From positions 16,163,001 to 16,227,000 of the forward strand of contig CM032128.1 in assembly GCA_018894105.1 (NCBI GenBank): a DNA stretch of 64,000 nucleotides. Direction: 5' to 3'. A program made the translations under genes and the position numbers. This DNA is from Jacaranda mimosifolia (Eukaryota > Streptophyta > Magnoliopsida > Lamiales > Bignoniaceae). This document shows, piece after piece, positions 35,914 to 49,135 of the stretch. The first letter of the stretch is position 1. Each line of letters opens with the position of its first letter. The notes beneath the pieces are model-generated. The model searched no databases, was not told the origin of the DNA, and worked only from the letters and a program-made list of their open reading frames with translations.

Positions 35914-36660
35914 ATCTCCGACTTGCCCTAAAGTTAATTCCCTATAGTCCTAAGACTCATCTTCTCAAGATGTCATTGAAAGACCATTTGCATTTAGAGG
36001 TTTAGACAATGGTTCTGCTATATACTCTTCTGAGGCAATTGTTTCCACTCAGTTGTTGCCTCTATCAAATGATATCATATATCAAATGATAACGCATTTA
36101 TCTATGTTTGGATTACTAATGAGATCTTGGCTCAAGTCCTAGGTTGTCTTTGAAAGACAATCATAGGCTCATGCACACTAGGCACTATATCCAACTCTTG
36201 GGTGAAGTTTTTATCCAAACACCTTCCTTTGCAGTTTCCTAAACCACAAATTATTTCACCTTAGTAGTAACCTTGGCCATGATGTCTTGTTTGGAACTCT
36301 TCCAACTCACCATGCCACATTAATGCAAAATTAAAATCCAAAAGTGGATTTTAGGTTATCTACATCAGATTGAAAACTAGAATCCAAAAACCCCTTGAGT
36401 CTCAATTCTCCATTGCTGCATACCAAAAACAAGTCCTTAGTGCTTCTTCAATACTTTAGGATTGTTTTAACGGCCATCCAATGACACTTACTAGGGTCGG
36501 ATTGGAAACAACTCGTAATACTTGGAGCGTGTGCCACATACGGTCTTGTATAGTGAACGACATATAATATGCTCCGCATAAAGAATGTGGGACATTCTAT
36601 ATCTCTCGTTGTCTGTCTTAAGGACCATAGACTTGGAAAGATGAATGCCATGTCCCATTA
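35914..36660 (-). pseudogene. copia RNase H (D), degraded
   Basis: At 36448-36651 the minus strand reads MRSILYVVHYTRPYVAHAPS, then ITSCFQSDPSKCHWMAVKTI and LKY, the RT/RNase H connection (YTRPDVAH). Remnants of the DSSFQSDVDN and SWKSSKQD blocks lie at 36280-36400, and the C-terminal LTKPL region is broken. Stops and small indels are frequent. Confidence 0.83.
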
Positions 36661-37560
36661 AAAGAAACCACTCTTAGATTCTTCCATACTAAAACTCTTT
36701 AGTATCTTGCCAATGTACGATATTTCGGAAAGCCCCAGTATCATCCCTGATCTATCTCTATAGACACGTATTCCCATTATGTAGGATGCTTCTCCCAAAT
36801 CCTTCATGGAGAATTATGTAGATAACCATGTTTCAATGCACTCTAACATTTCTGTCTCATTCTCAATGAGAAGAATGTCATCGACATAAAGCATAATAAA
36901 CTTTATACTACTCCCACTAGCCTTCTAGAACACACAAGGTTAATACACATTTTTGACAAAGTCAAACAATTCGACTTTCTAATCAAAAAGTATGTTCCAA
37001 GTTCAGGATGCCTGTTTAAGTCCATAAATGGATATCTAGAGTTTATAAATTTTTTGCTCACTCCCTTTGGATGTAAAACCTTATGGTTGCTTCATATAAA
37101 TTTCTTCTTCAATGTTTCCATTGAGGAATTGAGGAAAGCAGTTTTCACATCAATTTTCCATATCTCATAGTCGCATAGTCATAATATGCAACTATGGCAA
37201 ATATAATCTAAATGGACTTAGGCATTACAACCGGTGCAAAGGTTTCCTCGAAATCAAAATCGGGTCTAAGAATGTAACCTTTTGCCACTAGTCACGCCTT
37301 AAAGGTCATTCTCTCTCCTTCGACTCCTAGCCTTTGCTCATAGATCCATTTGCAACCAACAAGAACTATTCCCTTCGGTGGATCTACCAAAGTCCATACT
37401 TTGTTGGAGTTTATGGAGTTCATTTAGGATTTTATGGCATTAAACTAATGTCCCAAGTCTATCTAACATAGCTTCCTCATAGGTCTTCGGATCACTATTT
37501 GATTGGCCCATCTCATGAAGGAATTCGAACCTTTGGGTTGCTTCTTGATCCAGTCCGAAC
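36661..37560 (-). pseudogene. copia reverse transcriptase (D), degraded
   Basis: The active-site block appears on the minus strand as FIMLYVDDILL, with YVDD at 36877-36888 and SMKDLGEASYI-like sequence following. Earlier RT blocks (FRGNLCTG-like template-binding region and KTAFLNSSI-like segment) can be followed to about 37500. A duplicated TCATAGTCGCATAGTC occurs near 37170. No long open frame remains. Confidence 0.82.
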
Positions 37561-37639
37561 TTTTCAGAGGTTATGTGTGAGGCTCTTATTGATATTTACT
37601 TGTTTCTACTACTCGTGGGATTTTAATGATCATCTTGAA

Positions 37640-38500
37640 CTTCACCAGGCTCAATTACAATGCCTTTTCTGTCTAATAGAAATTCCTTTTCTAAAAAAAG
37701 TGGCATTCCTTGAAACAAACACCCATTGTTCCGAGAGATCACTAAAGCAATGACCCAAAAACTCTCTTGGGTATCCCACAAAGTTGCACAAGGTGAATCT
37801 ACTATCCAACTTGTCTCCTACTAAACATCTCACATAGGTATGAGATCCCCAAACCTTTAGATAACGGTAAGAGGATGCTTTATCATACCACATCTCATGT
37901 GGTGTCTATGGCACCAACTTTGAAGGTACTACACTTAGTGACTTCACCGCCATTTCTTAAAGCATATCCCCAAAAAGGATATAGGCACATCGAAAAAACT
38001 CATCATGGAGCATACCATGTCTAACAAAGTATGGTCTTTGCTTTCGGCTATTTCATTATATTGAGGTGTGCTGAGTGGAGTCCATTGAGAGAGAATCTCA
38101 TTCTCCTTTAGATAATCCAAGAATTCAGTACTTAAGTATTCTCCCCCTCGATCTGATCGAAGAGCTTTAACACTGAGTCCCTTTGGCTTTTCCACTTCAT
38201 TCCTATACACTTTGAACTTTTCAAAGGCTTTGGATTTGTACTTCATAAGATACACATGTCTGAACTGACTATTGTCATCGGTAAATATGATGTAGGAATA
38301 GCCTCCTCTCGCACTAACTATTAGTGGGCCACAAACATCTGTACGGATCAAATCCAAATGACTTGTGGTGCATTCCCTTTGTCCTACAAAATGCGCTTTG
38401 GTCATTTTTCCCTTTAAACAAGATTCACAAGTAGGAAGGTTCTCAATGCCACTACATTTAGTGCTTTAAGAGCTTCTAATTTGTTCATTCTATTTTTAGA
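37640..38500 (-). pseudogene. copia integrase (D), best-preserved core
   Basis: At 37944-38405 the minus strand reads MTKAHFVGQRECTTSHLDLI, then RTDVCGPLIVSARGGYSYII, RNEVEKPKGLSVKALRSDRG and GEYLSTEFLDYLKENEILSQ. All three catalytic positions can be placed: Asp in RTDVCG, Asp in RSDRGG, and Glu in the block aligned with ERRN (here AESKD). At 37651-37893 it continues VWGSHTYVRCLVGDKLDSRF and ends FVSRNATF. A frameshift separates the two parts. The TFTDDYS block has lost one residue (IIFTDDNS). Confidence 0.9.
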
Positions 38501-38879
38501 AATGTGTCCAAATCTTGCATGTCATAATATAACATCTTCTTCGATATCTAGTTTTCTTACTTTGTTGAATGTGTATTAATGATGGTTGAGAATTCAAAAA
38601 ATGTATAATCCTTTATTAAGTGTACCATAAGCATCTAAAGAACCCATTCTTTAATGCCTCCAATCTCCCATTTGATAGGGAAGGATCAAATCCTTCACTA
38701 TCTAAAACAGGAATTGAAACAATGTTCTCAACAATATATGGTACATCTTAACAAGGGTTCGATACAATTATAGAGTTCCCTAAGTCTTAACTTATTATAC
38801 GCCTTCGACTTTGGCCACAACTCTTGCTCCTTAGCCAAGGTGGTGAATTATATCCCCCATCACTAGTCTTATTCTTCTT

Positions 38880-39700
38880 TCTAATCTTTGTAACAACTTA
38901 CAAAAATAAGAACCACATGTGATATTATATATCCATGAGGAAGAATTTATCCTTGAATGCACTTCGATAAAGTATATACCCTTCTCAAGGGTTGCAAGGT
39001 ATCCCTTGCAATTCCTCTTTCAGTGGCCTATCGTGAACGTAGAAACAAGTAATATCAACTATATCTTCTATAATCTTCTTGACTCATCCCAATGCCTTTA
39101 ATGGTTGCTTTCCCTTTAGAGGAAAAACTTTTCTTCCTTTTACCTCCCTTTGTACCACCGCTGGGGCACATAAACTTGGAGGAGGAAGCAACCATTAATG
39201 GTATGCCCTTGTCATGGTAATCTCCATCTAGATCAACACTTTGATCAATAAAACTCGATAAGGATGTGAGGATTAAATCCTCATGGAGATCATTGTCCAT
39301 CACTATGTCCAAGTTGAAAAAACTTCTCCAAGCCTAATCATCTTTCGACCGTTGTTGATGACACAAGAATCTCATCCATCCTAGCTTTAAAAATCTCCGT
39401 TGACAACATGAATTACTCATACCTCGTTTGCTTTACAACTCTTGTAAACTTTAGCCGAGGTATAATTCATGTGTCCTTTAGACTTTTGAAGTTTATAGAT
39501 GCCATCATGAGATTATGGGATATGACGATCCTTAACCCAATTCATGAACTTTTCATGTGTCTCTTGATCTACTATAATTCCCATGGGATTGGGAGCACCT
39601 TGATAACATATATCCACTTCTAGGAATCTAGAACGATTTTTTAAGTTAAGTCAATCGTGGAAGTTTGGTCCGGTTAGTTTATTGGTTTCTAAAATAACGT
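38880..39700 (-). pseudogene. copia gag (D), degraded
   Basis: The minus strand at 39055-39312 reads MDIVMDNDLHEDLILTSLSS, then FIDQSVDLDGDYHDKGIPLM and a Lys/Ser-rich tail like copies B and C. The N-terminal Gag part at 39330-39660 is scrambled by indels, and the protease block at about 38905-38945 is only a remnant. Non-functional. Confidence 0.78.
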
Positions 39701-41711
39701 GGAGTGGATTCTTAGCAATTCTCTTGAGATTTCGCAAATCCTTAAAGGCGAAAAAAGAGAATATAAGCATGTGATTGAATTTTGATATAGAAAACATGTT
39801 CATAGTCTTTCAAGTATGTTTTTCTCCCACTATTTTGTCAAATCCTTCACCCCCTAGAAGAATTCGGGAAATCTCATTTCCTGCTGAGAATTAAGATTCC
39901 AAGGACTTACAAGTGGACCCCGTAACCAAGTGCCATCCACAAGCAATCAAAGGGTAAGCAACTTTTGCTAATTGCATCTCATGCAACTCTTGATATATTT
40001 TGCCTCACTTTTTACATAGACCCATGTAACCATGCGCTATCTATGTTACTCGGTGTCAAGTCCAACCTACCAATTAAATTTCGATTCAAGACGGTCACCA
40101 CAACATTGCCTATAACCGAGTGCTAATGTGTCAGCATTCTTGATTTAAAAATGCATCTCATGCTAAGTATATGCTCACAGCTTTCTTCATAAGTGTAACC
40201 CCTGTAACCGAGTACCATCACACAAAATCGGTAGCATCATCATGGCATATACTATTGGTAGAAGGTATGGATTAATTAAAACTCTTTTTAATTTATATCC
40301 ATTTTCACTTAATATTTGGAAATCACTTAGACATTCTAAGTTGAGGGTTTTTGCTTGCAAAGATCTCATCATTTTATCTTCTTATTTCGATTTTGTATAT
40401 CCTAACCATGTATCTCATACATCAATAGGATATGGAATGCATAAATAAGTAAATGTGCCTAGCATGTTCCTAGGGTGGGATGACCATGAGCCCAACGAAG
40501 TAGTGCACTTAGAGCCATAGGTGCACCACCTAGTTGATTGTAAGTGGGCTGATTAAATCTAGCTATTACATGAGTGTATCACATACATTCATGGGTCTTC
40601 TTGCCTCCAATTATCTCCTTGCTCCTTGTAACATTTACAAAAAAAGAAATCCTCATTCCTAGTGATTCTACTCTCATAATATTTACAAGATAGAAATTAA
40701 GAGGCATGCAAGCCCCCAATTTAATACAACTCATTTCAACAACTTGAAACAAATAAAATCAGTATTAAAGGCTCATGATCATCCCTATTCATTCATCATT
40801 CATTCAACAATTAAATGAACACTAAATAAATCTAAATTAACAATTAATTTCAATAATTAAATGCTTATCTTATAAACAATTAATTGGTCAAGCAAAAATA
40901 AGCATAACATTTATGCATCTCATTTTTGCACAAAATTGGAAATTAACTTGAACAAGTTTCTAAAAGCAATAAAAAAATGTCAAACAAAATTTTGAGAACT
41001 GTACAACATTTGTGCATCTATCTAGCATGATTTGAGCCTTTTTTGTCACTTAAGGAACACAAAAATAGGCTCAAAACTCATGCCAACCAAAATTGGTCGC
41101 TATTGCACAGGCGGTGCACACAGCTGAGTGGCAGGTGTGCCCACTGCCCTGCCTATGTATTGCCACGGTACGATTGCCACGGTACGACAGCATCCCTATT
41201 TTGGGGTTGGGACTGAGTCAAGTCAATTTTGGCTTAACTTTTGTACACCAAAAATTTTAGTACACATCCTAAACATCAAACCACACATTTTAGATGAAAT
41301 TCCAGATTTAAAACACCTTTCAAAAATGGAATTTCAAGTGCTCAAACATGCTTCAAATTCAAGTTCAAGTAAGAATTATATTCTTAAAAAATTTCCAACA
41401 AAACTCCAATCAGATTAGATCCAAAAATGACCAAAACAACTTAAGGCCAGTCAACACATGCTATGTCAACATATAACATCAATTAATGCCAAATCAATAT
41501 TCAGCACTAACATCTATGAATTAAAACATACAAATCATATAAATCAACACTCAAAACACATATTAACATGCTATCAATTCATTAATCGAGGAGTCACACA
41601 CAACATCATCCAAACACTCCAATCCATCATATGAATTAGGAATTTGGTGATTTTGATCAATCCATCATATGAATCAATCTATCAAAAAATCCAAATTGAA
41701 GCTTGAATTAA
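39701..41711 (-). other. 5' leader of copia D (no gene)
   Basis: A 2-kb non-coding leader collinear with that of copy C, ending at the primer site. It includes the GC-rich block at 41095-41195, with two 14-bp tandem copies of ATTGCCACGGTACG (41159-41172 and 41173-41186). No gene seen. Confidence 0.72.
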
Positions 41712-41723
41712 GCTCCAATATCA
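41712..41723 (-). other. Primer binding site of copia D
   Basis: On the minus strand TGATATTGGAGC, two bases after the LTR end, matches TGGTATCAGAGC (initiator Met-tRNA) at 9 of 12 positions. This fixes the LTR boundary. Confidence 0.7.
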
Positions 41724-41725
41724 CT

Positions 41726-43937
41726 TGAAAGCAAGTAAGGCACTAGGATCCAATAATAAAACTTCAAAAGCTTAAATAAACTAGTGCTTTAGGATTTAGA
41801 ATTATTTGAAGAGTTACCTTGAAAAGAAAATTCCAAATGTAGATTGAAGAACCCCTTCTTCAAATAGAATATTCTAGACAGTGGCGTAGCTGGAAGCAAG
41901 CAATTTTTGACCAATTCAAAACTCTCAAAAAATAATGAAAATTTTCCAATAAATGCTCAACTCCTTAAGAAATTTGGTGGAACAAATTTCAAAAACTCTT
42001 TGCGGATCTTCTAGAAAAAAAAATCAACAAGAGATTGCTCTCGCATGTGGATCTCCAAAGGCTTAGCAAACCATTTGTTTTACCTCTATTGATATGATCC
42101 ACACACTAATCCAATTCCTACTATTCCTCAGTTGTAGCTAGAGAAAGAGAGGAGAGTTGAGAGGGATATGGCTGATTTTTGGGTGGGGAGAAGAAAAGGA
42201 AGGTGATCTTCAACACATGAATGAATATCTTGAAAATGGATGGAAAAGTGAGAATCTAATTCTTCACTTGCAAATTGCTAGAGGCTGCCCCCTCACTCTA
42301 TATCTATGTATAGGGTGAGGATGATGTGATGCCAAGTGGCATCACACCTTCCTCAAGAAGGGGGGACCACCAATCATGCATGCCTTGCATGCTTAGTTGG
42401 TAAACTCAAATTTAATTTGAATTTGTGTGCATTTCGATTTCATTTGAAATCTAATTTCAAATTAATTAAATGCCACACTAAAATGTCCTATCATTTGAAT
42501 TTTCCCTCCAAAGAATATTTTCCTCATAAATTAAATTAAATAATTTAATTTAATTAATTAATTCTTAACTTAACTATTAAGTCAACTAGCTTAACTCTTT
42601 AAGCTTAATTTTATTAATGTAACTCTTTTAAGTTAACTTGACCAATTGATGGTCACATAGCACCAAATAAGTAACTCTTTAATTATTGGTCTAATTTAAC
42701 TCCTTAAATTAGTTGATCAATTTAACAATTAAGTTAATCAAGCTAAAATGACCTCAATTTTCAGTCACCCAAAAATCGTTCTCTATGGAGTGAATTTTCT
42801 AACACTTAGAAAGTTCCTCCATTACTTAGGAAATGTAATTGGCTTTTGTGTGTGATCCGATATGTTCTACCATTCATTGGATATGGGCTCACAACTCCTT
42901 GTGACTTTTGAATATCATATATTTTTAAACTCTTTTAAACTAATCGACTTAATTCAATTAATCTCCATTAATTGAAGAGTACCCAATCTCAATGGTCGAT
43001 GTCCAACCTCAAGCCCACAGATCCCAATTAATTAGCAAAAATGAATGCTTTTAGACAACTATCATAGCTCTAAACGTACCATGCAAATACAGTCCTCCCG
43101 TCTTCTATCTCCCGAAAGAGGCCTAGGGCAAGATATTTGCTTACTTCCTAATAGCCTTGATACTAAATCTCTATTCTCAATGTTTGATTCCACTTTATGA
43201 CCTCAGCTTTGGAAAACTCTTTTTCCAAATTATTATATTGCCTTGTGCAAGGACTCCATGGAATCGATCATTATATAATACATAGTAGATGCACTTGCCC
43301 TTCACAAAGATGAGAAGTCAGATTCCATCTTGGATCTCACAAACTTCTATATCTAAGTAGCTCATGCCCAATCACCACCTGAACGACCCGCTAAGTGACC
43401 TAGGAGGAGTCAAAGCATTAGGACCTAAATATAAGATTACCATGAATCCTCAGGTCAAAGGACTAATTATATGCACTAGCATAAGTGGGAAAATTTACCA
43501 CTACCGACTTGCCACTTCGGCTATGTAGTGGATTCTTCGGGTGGGCCTTCAATGCCTTGTTCCCTAACAAGCACCTACTAACATGCATCCATATCTCATA
43601 TGAGATTGCTCGTGGAAATGAGCAATATCCAACTCCTTGGATCTATGCATCGTTAGTGCAAGTCTATTTGGATCTTCGATAACATGTCTCGTAAGATCCT
43701 ATGACTTGAAAGATTTAAGATCATGACCATGTAAGACTTATTCCATGATCAACACCTAGTGTGTGACGAAGTCTCGTAGTCTTGTGTGATCTAAGGGCTT
43801 CAACCAAATGCCATTGAAGTAAATATAAACATAAGATAAAGATGGCAATATTAATAATGTCATTCAATTAAGATTGTATCACAAGTGAAATAGTTTACAA
43901 CGCCAATCTAATTAGCTTGTAGGTGACTATTCCAATA
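41726..43937 (-). repeat. 5' LTR of copia D, complete
   Basis: Reverse-complemented LTR of 2212 bp, from TGAAAGCAAGTAAGG to CTATTCCAATA (terminal TGTTGG changed to TATTGG on the minus strand). It is the most complete LTR copy of the family and serves as the reference for the others. Confidence 0.87.
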
Positions 43938-44330
43938 AAAACAACCATGACATAGACTTTCCACGTGGATGGTAGTTCAATTGTGTTGGGATGGAGCAGG
44001 GATTTCATTTTGCGCCCTTAATGGTACAGAGATTAAATTCGCAATTCAAATGAACTTCTAAGTGACCAACAATGAAGCAAAATACAAGGCCCTGATTATA
44101 GATATAAGAATGGATCTACAACAAGGCGTCGAGCAACTGGCAGCGATAATCAATTTCCAACTAGTTGTTGGTTATTTTGATGGCACCTATGACACCAAAG
44201 AGGCATCTATGGTATTCTTGGCAATAGTTTGAAGCCTCTAGCACTGTTTTAAGTCTTTTTCCCTGAGTCAAGTGCCTAGATTGGAGAATGAAAAAGTCAA
44301 CTTACTTTCGAAGACCTCAACTTGGCAAGA
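43938..44330 (+). pseudogene. Tat RNase H (E), degraded
   Basis: Plus-strand frames give TFHVDGSSIVLGWSRDF (family form VDGSSNxxGSGAG), then VTNNEAKYKALIIDIRMDLQ, then FQLVVGYFDGTYDTKEASM (family SQLVVNQVNGxYxAKD). The NNEAEYEAL block is typical of the archaeal-type RNase H found in Tat elements. Small indels shift the frame three times. The RT domain that should precede it is absent. Confidence 0.85.
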
Positions 44331-44439
44331 AGAGATCATTAAGTACCTTGGAAATAATAAGCTACCAAAGGATAAGGTCGTAGTTCGATGAATTCTAGCC
44401 AAAGTAGTGAGGTATGCGCTTGATGGCAAAGGCAAACTT

Positions 44440-45603
44440 TTCAAAAGATCCTTTTTAGATCCATCCTTTTGTTACCTAGACTCATTTTAGGCAAATGAGG
44501 TGCTTTAAGAGGTCCACTCGGGGATTTGTTGAAACCATTCGAGAGAACGAGACTTAGCCTACAAAGTAACTTTGACTAACATTGACCAAAGATACTATAA
44601 ATTCCTACCTTAAGTGTGAATCTTGCTAATTCCATGCCAACACCCTGCAGGAGCTGGTAGTTGGGATAGTAGGTATCGAGATTACTTAGTCTTTCGACCA
44701 ACAAGGCATTAAACTTGTTGGCATTTTCCCTATGGCCATGAGCCAGTATAAGTTCCTCATTGTGGCAGTAGAATACTTCATGAAATTGGTGGAAGCAAAG
44801 GCTGTCAAAAAGATAACCGACACGATTATTTGGAGTTTCATATGAAAGAACATTATCTAAAGGTTTGACCTTCTAAGGTCGGTCATATCCAATAATGGCA
44901 CCTAATTTTGAAGTAAGAAGATTATTGAATGGTGTCAAGATCTAGGAATCTGACAACACTTCACTTCGGTAGGCAATCCTCCGAGTAATGGCCAAACATA
45001 GGTCACCAATTAGACTATCGTCAACCACATCAAGAAGGGACTGCAATGAGACTAAAGAAAGTGGGCAAATGACTTTCTAAGGGTACTATAGGCATACAGA
45101 ACGACACCGATGATGATGATGGGAGAAAACCCAATCAGTTTGGTCTATGGACTCCATGCAGTAGTTCTTATCAAGCTAATTGAAGAGATGGATAGAGTCC
45201 TTTCTTACGACCCCTATCGAAATAAGGAAATGAGATTGTTTAAGCTCGACTTAGGCGAAGAAAAATGGCAGTAGTCCCATGTCAAAATATAGCATTACAA
45301 GGTAATGATGGTGAGGCATACAATAAGAGAGTCAAATCGATAAGCTTCCAATTGGTCGACTTGGTCCTCAAAAGGGTCAAAGTCTCCCGATGTGTTGGGA
45401 AACTAGATCCCAACTTGGAAGGCCCATATCGGATCACGAAGGTTGCCAAAAACAATGCATATAGCTTGAAGGCATCAATGGAATCGAGTTCTCGGGACCA
45501 TGGAATGCAATCAACTTCAAGAATTTTACCTATGACTTTAGTGCTATCCGAATGTCACGCTGCCTATGCAACGACAACTATAGCGATTAACGGTCAACAA
45601 TGA
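44440..45603 (+). pseudogene. Tat integrase (E), degraded
   Basis: The zinc-binding part is recognisable as GICGNHSRERDLAYK, and later ITLLIPCQ-like and HPAGAG sequence. The core follows in broken frames (PYGHEPV, then VEYFMKLVEAKAVKKI around 44770). The C-terminal part at 45265-45603 is open and reads YNKRVKSISFQLVDLVLKRV, then GKLDPNLEGPYRITKVAKNN and AYSLKA, the GKLxPNWEGPYxV block of Tat integrases. Integrase would insert element cDNA. Stops in the core make it inactive. Confidence 0.87.
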
Positions 45604-46189
45604 CCCCATTATTCATTTATGCAGCGATGTACTATGTAATTCTATTGTTATTTTCAATTTATAATTCAATAACAAGATGATTAAATTAACCTCTATGTTC
45701 ACTAAAGTAGCGATGCATTTTATACTTTAATGAACTTGGTCAAAGCTTAATAAACAAATTAAGGGGCACTTCGACCCTTAGATCGCCAAGGTAGCAATTC
45801 TTTTTACATTTGATTGTACTTACTCAAATTCAGTTGACACTAAATTTTCACCCTCAAGCAGCTAAATATTGCACCACTGACTATTCGACGTCATTATCAC
45901 ATTGAACAAGTCAAACAAGGAGAGAGAGAGAGAGAGAGAGGGCATAAGGGAGTTAACATGTGCGTTGAAATCAAAATGTTGGGATTAGTTATAACATGTG
46001 CATAAGGCAATGAGACTTAGAAAATGGAATTTTATTAAAGCTATTTTCGTTTACATGAACTGGTAGAAAAAGGTAAAAAGGAAAATTAAAAAGGCTCAGA
46101 AACTACAGATGTCCAAATAATCCTACCAACTCGACCTTACAATAATTTCCGAACCTAGGGTCAATGGGGAAAGCAACCAAGAAAAAATT
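45604..46189 (+). other. Tat spacer after pol, with (AG)10
   Basis: Non-coding stretch between integrase and the antisense frame. It contains an AG microsatellite at 45921-45940. Nothing else seen. Confidence 0.6.
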
Positions 46190-48646
46190 TCAAATCATTC
46201 AAAATCCTAAGGTCGAGGCACCATCAATAGTAGAAGAGGAATGACCAACATATGCAGCATAGGCAAAAGCAATAGAAAGACTAGCACCAGAGGTCAATGG
46301 TAGGGGAACTTGGTTCGAGGGCCCAACTCTTCATCAATAGCCAAAAGTAGGCTCCTCGAGTAGAGGCAGGCTAAAGTTCTTGACGGTAGTGTCAGCTATC
46401 TCCTGCACAATAGGGATCATAAACTCGAATTGATGTCCATGAACGTTCCTGGGAGCCTTGAATTTCCTAGCCTTAGTAGTCAAAGGCTAAAGGTTGTCAT
46501 TGAAACTTAGATTCAGCATGGTCTCAACGGAATCGACGCCCAGAGTCTTCAGTTTAGCAATTACCCAATTGAACTCAGATTTCTAGTCATTTGAATCCCT
46601 ATTATAAAGCAACAAACATCAAACACTACGCTCTAGACAAACTTCTTGAAAAGTTCCTCAACATAGAAAAGACTAGCCTCTAGTAACTCATCTTCGGCAG
46701 CAAGCCTACCAACCGAAAACTGTTGGAGTACCATCAGTTTAGACCTCCATAGCCTCCTATTGAATCTCAAGAACGTTCTCTAAAAGCTTACTATTCTCAA
46801 GTCTAGCAGCCATCACCCTCTGGTCGCCCTCCACCTTAAAGTTGTATTCTGTCAACTAAAATCCTTGACGAAGCGCTGGAAAGACATAAAGTTCTCTACA
46901 TTTTCCTTGAAGTGGGGCCTTAAGGGCCCATGTTGCCCCCCACCACCTCAAACCACATTTTTCAAGTGTTGTGATTGGATAGAGTGAACTTGTACTGACG
47001 ATATGAAATCTTGCCTAGCTATCTCATCTGCGAGTTCTAACAAATCGATAAGTAAAAGAATGCATTTCAAATTATAATGAAAAAAAATATGAAATTGCTA
47101 ACCCCAGCGATTGAGATCTTCTCCTAATCAATCTTAAAATTTCATGCCTGTATTAAGACCTAAACTACGTGGCCTCAACCTTGTCATCCATTATCGAACC
47201 ATTGTTACTGAAGCTGCTCTAATTGAATCCGAACTTGGGTTCCTCAAAAATGGCAACCGCAAACGAATTCTTAAGCAGGTTCTTCAAGCTCTCGAAGGTG
47301 AGCAAAAGGTTGAGGGAGACCCAAGTCGATCGTAGAACCTCTCAGATAAGGTAGGGCATTTCCCCTTATCCTGGGCCATCAATTTCTTGACGGGTGGGCG
47401 TTGATCCAGCACCTCAAGTAGCCTTTTCAGCCCGACAGTCGGCTTTAGAGCCGCCGGGGCCTTTTCACCCACTACTTGTGTTACGGGGATGGGGAGTTTG
47501 TTGGGGTCAATTGGATGGGGTTGTTGGCAGAGTGGCAAATGATGACAACCTCAGCTTGGTAGGTCGGGACTTGGAGGTCAACAAATGACTGGCATGGATG
47601 GCAGCAAACTTCTTGTACATGGCAGACATGATAAGTCTTCAACATGAGAATGAAAGAAAGTCAATCAAAAATATGGAAAAACACCAAATATAACTAAAAG
47701 CAAAAAGGACAAAAGTTATTACCTAGCAGCCAACTCAGAATCAGGGTTAACTAGGCCAATGAAAGATTCCCTAAAGCTAAAACTCCTTTGACCACCAACT
47801 CAGAGGCATTGATGGGACCCTCCTCGACTAAATACTGGACGAACCTATCATCCCAATAGGGCAACCCTTGCCTGCTCAAATTAATCTTACGAGACCTAAT
47901 ACCTAGAAAATCTCAAACTTTCACCCTCAGGGGCTCTCACAAAAAACCACTTACTTTTCCAAACTTTTTCTATATGATGAAGAGTTAGGGTTTAAGACTT
48001 TCTGACTAGGATGTACGGTGATGTAACAGGACCCCACATTCGACGTGATGGTTGATTTACTCGATTACTGGATATGGAAAAACGTTTGTGAAAGATGGCA
48101 CTTGAAAAGCAGATTTATGAGAACTATGAATGCATATATCAGTGAGAATAAATTCGGGATTAGTTGGGACAAGTATGCTTCAATCCCATTTAGAATAGCC
48201 CTAACCTCAGTAGCAATGGAGAACATAAGGCCACACCTGCAAAGGGGCAAAGTGAATGGCCAAGCAATTTTCCATGGCTTGGTGCAACCTCTCATGAGGG
48301 TGGGGTCAAATGATTTCGATATGGAGAGGGATATGAAAATGATTATGATGTACTTGAGTTCGATAGGTTCAATGGTAGAAACGGTCTTAGTATGGGGAGC
48401 TTTGGTCTTGTAAGATATTTGTTTCTTAGCTTAGGTCGAGGGCACTACTTCCCGACTAGAGTGAGCGGCTCGTCAACCCGAGCTAGCAAACCCTTCTACA
48501 AGGTTAGATGGACTAACCTTGGGTGGCTCAACCAAATCCTCAACTCCCTCATCCCGCTCATCTTTGCCTATCTTGCTAGCAAAGGCCTCCACAAACTCAG
48601 CCCAACCTACCTCTTCACCCCTAATATCAACTTCAGTATCGCTCAT
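46190..48646 (-). pseudogene. Tat antisense ORF (E), degraded
   Basis: A frame opposite to gag-pol lies between integrase and the 3' LTR. It starts ATG at 48646: MSDTEVDIRGEEVGWAEFVE, then an acidic stretch. A central block at 48065-48295 reads WPFTLPLCRCGLMFSIATEV, then EAYLSQLIPNLFSLIYAFIV. A further part is DRFVQYLVEEGPINASELVV near 47850, then at 47284-47538 LKPTVGLKRLLEVLDQRPPV. A C-terminal part near 46400-46560 is coiled-coil-like (NWVIAKLKTLGVDSVETMLN). Antisense ORFs at this place are known in Tat elements, with unproven function. Stops interrupt it several times. Confidence 0.72.
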
Positions 48647-49118
48647 TTGGTTGGGGTTGAAACTATCTGTTTGGACTCACTAGACAGGCTAGACGCATCC
48701 TTGACTTGGACCTCACTATTTCCACTAATTTTTTGACCACCCTATCGTTGTGGGAGCTCAACTTGAATAATAAAAAAGAAAAAGGAGTAGAAGGGATCAA
48801 AGACAATAGGAGGAAGCGAAGTGATCTATATGATGCTGGCTCTAAGGAAGAGAGTGCTTAGATTTTGATCTCATACTAAGGGCTCGACTTCGTGTGGAGA
48901 AAGCAGAGAAAACTTCAAAAGTGTAAAGGCACAAATAACCACCCATAGAAGATATACTGCTTGTCTCAAGCAAGCAAACCATCGCGAGCAATTGACTATC
49001 AGAGCATTGATTAGGCGGTTATTAGTTACTAAGACTTTACAGCTCCAAAGGGGCGTTGATCCTACCTGTACTCTTTGAGATCCCGACATCTCGCCTGGTG
49101 ATATTCACTTAGGTCTCG

Positions 49119-49135
49119 AAGAGTGAGGGGACTAA
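49119..49135 (+). other. Polypurine tract of Tat element E
   Basis: GAAGAGTGAGGGGACTAA directly precedes the LTR start TGTTATGCATATAAG. Confidence 0.7.

Larger units (their letters stand above)
28723..43937 (-). mobile_element. Ty1/copia copy D (middle layer)
   Basis: Minus-strand copia inserted in Tat element E. It has a complete 5' LTR (41726-43937), a primer site, leader, gag, integrase, RT, RNase H and a 3' LTR split by gypsy F. The outer ~1.2 kb of its 3' LTR is missing at 28723, probably lost together with the RT domain of E in one deletion. No matching target duplication can be tested for that reason. Confidence 0.88.

Noticed and set aside
48045..48413. Plus-strand open frame of 122 residues
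   Set aside because: Lies opposite the more convincing Tat antisense frame (WPFTLPLCRCGLMFSIATEV) and has no recognisable domain.
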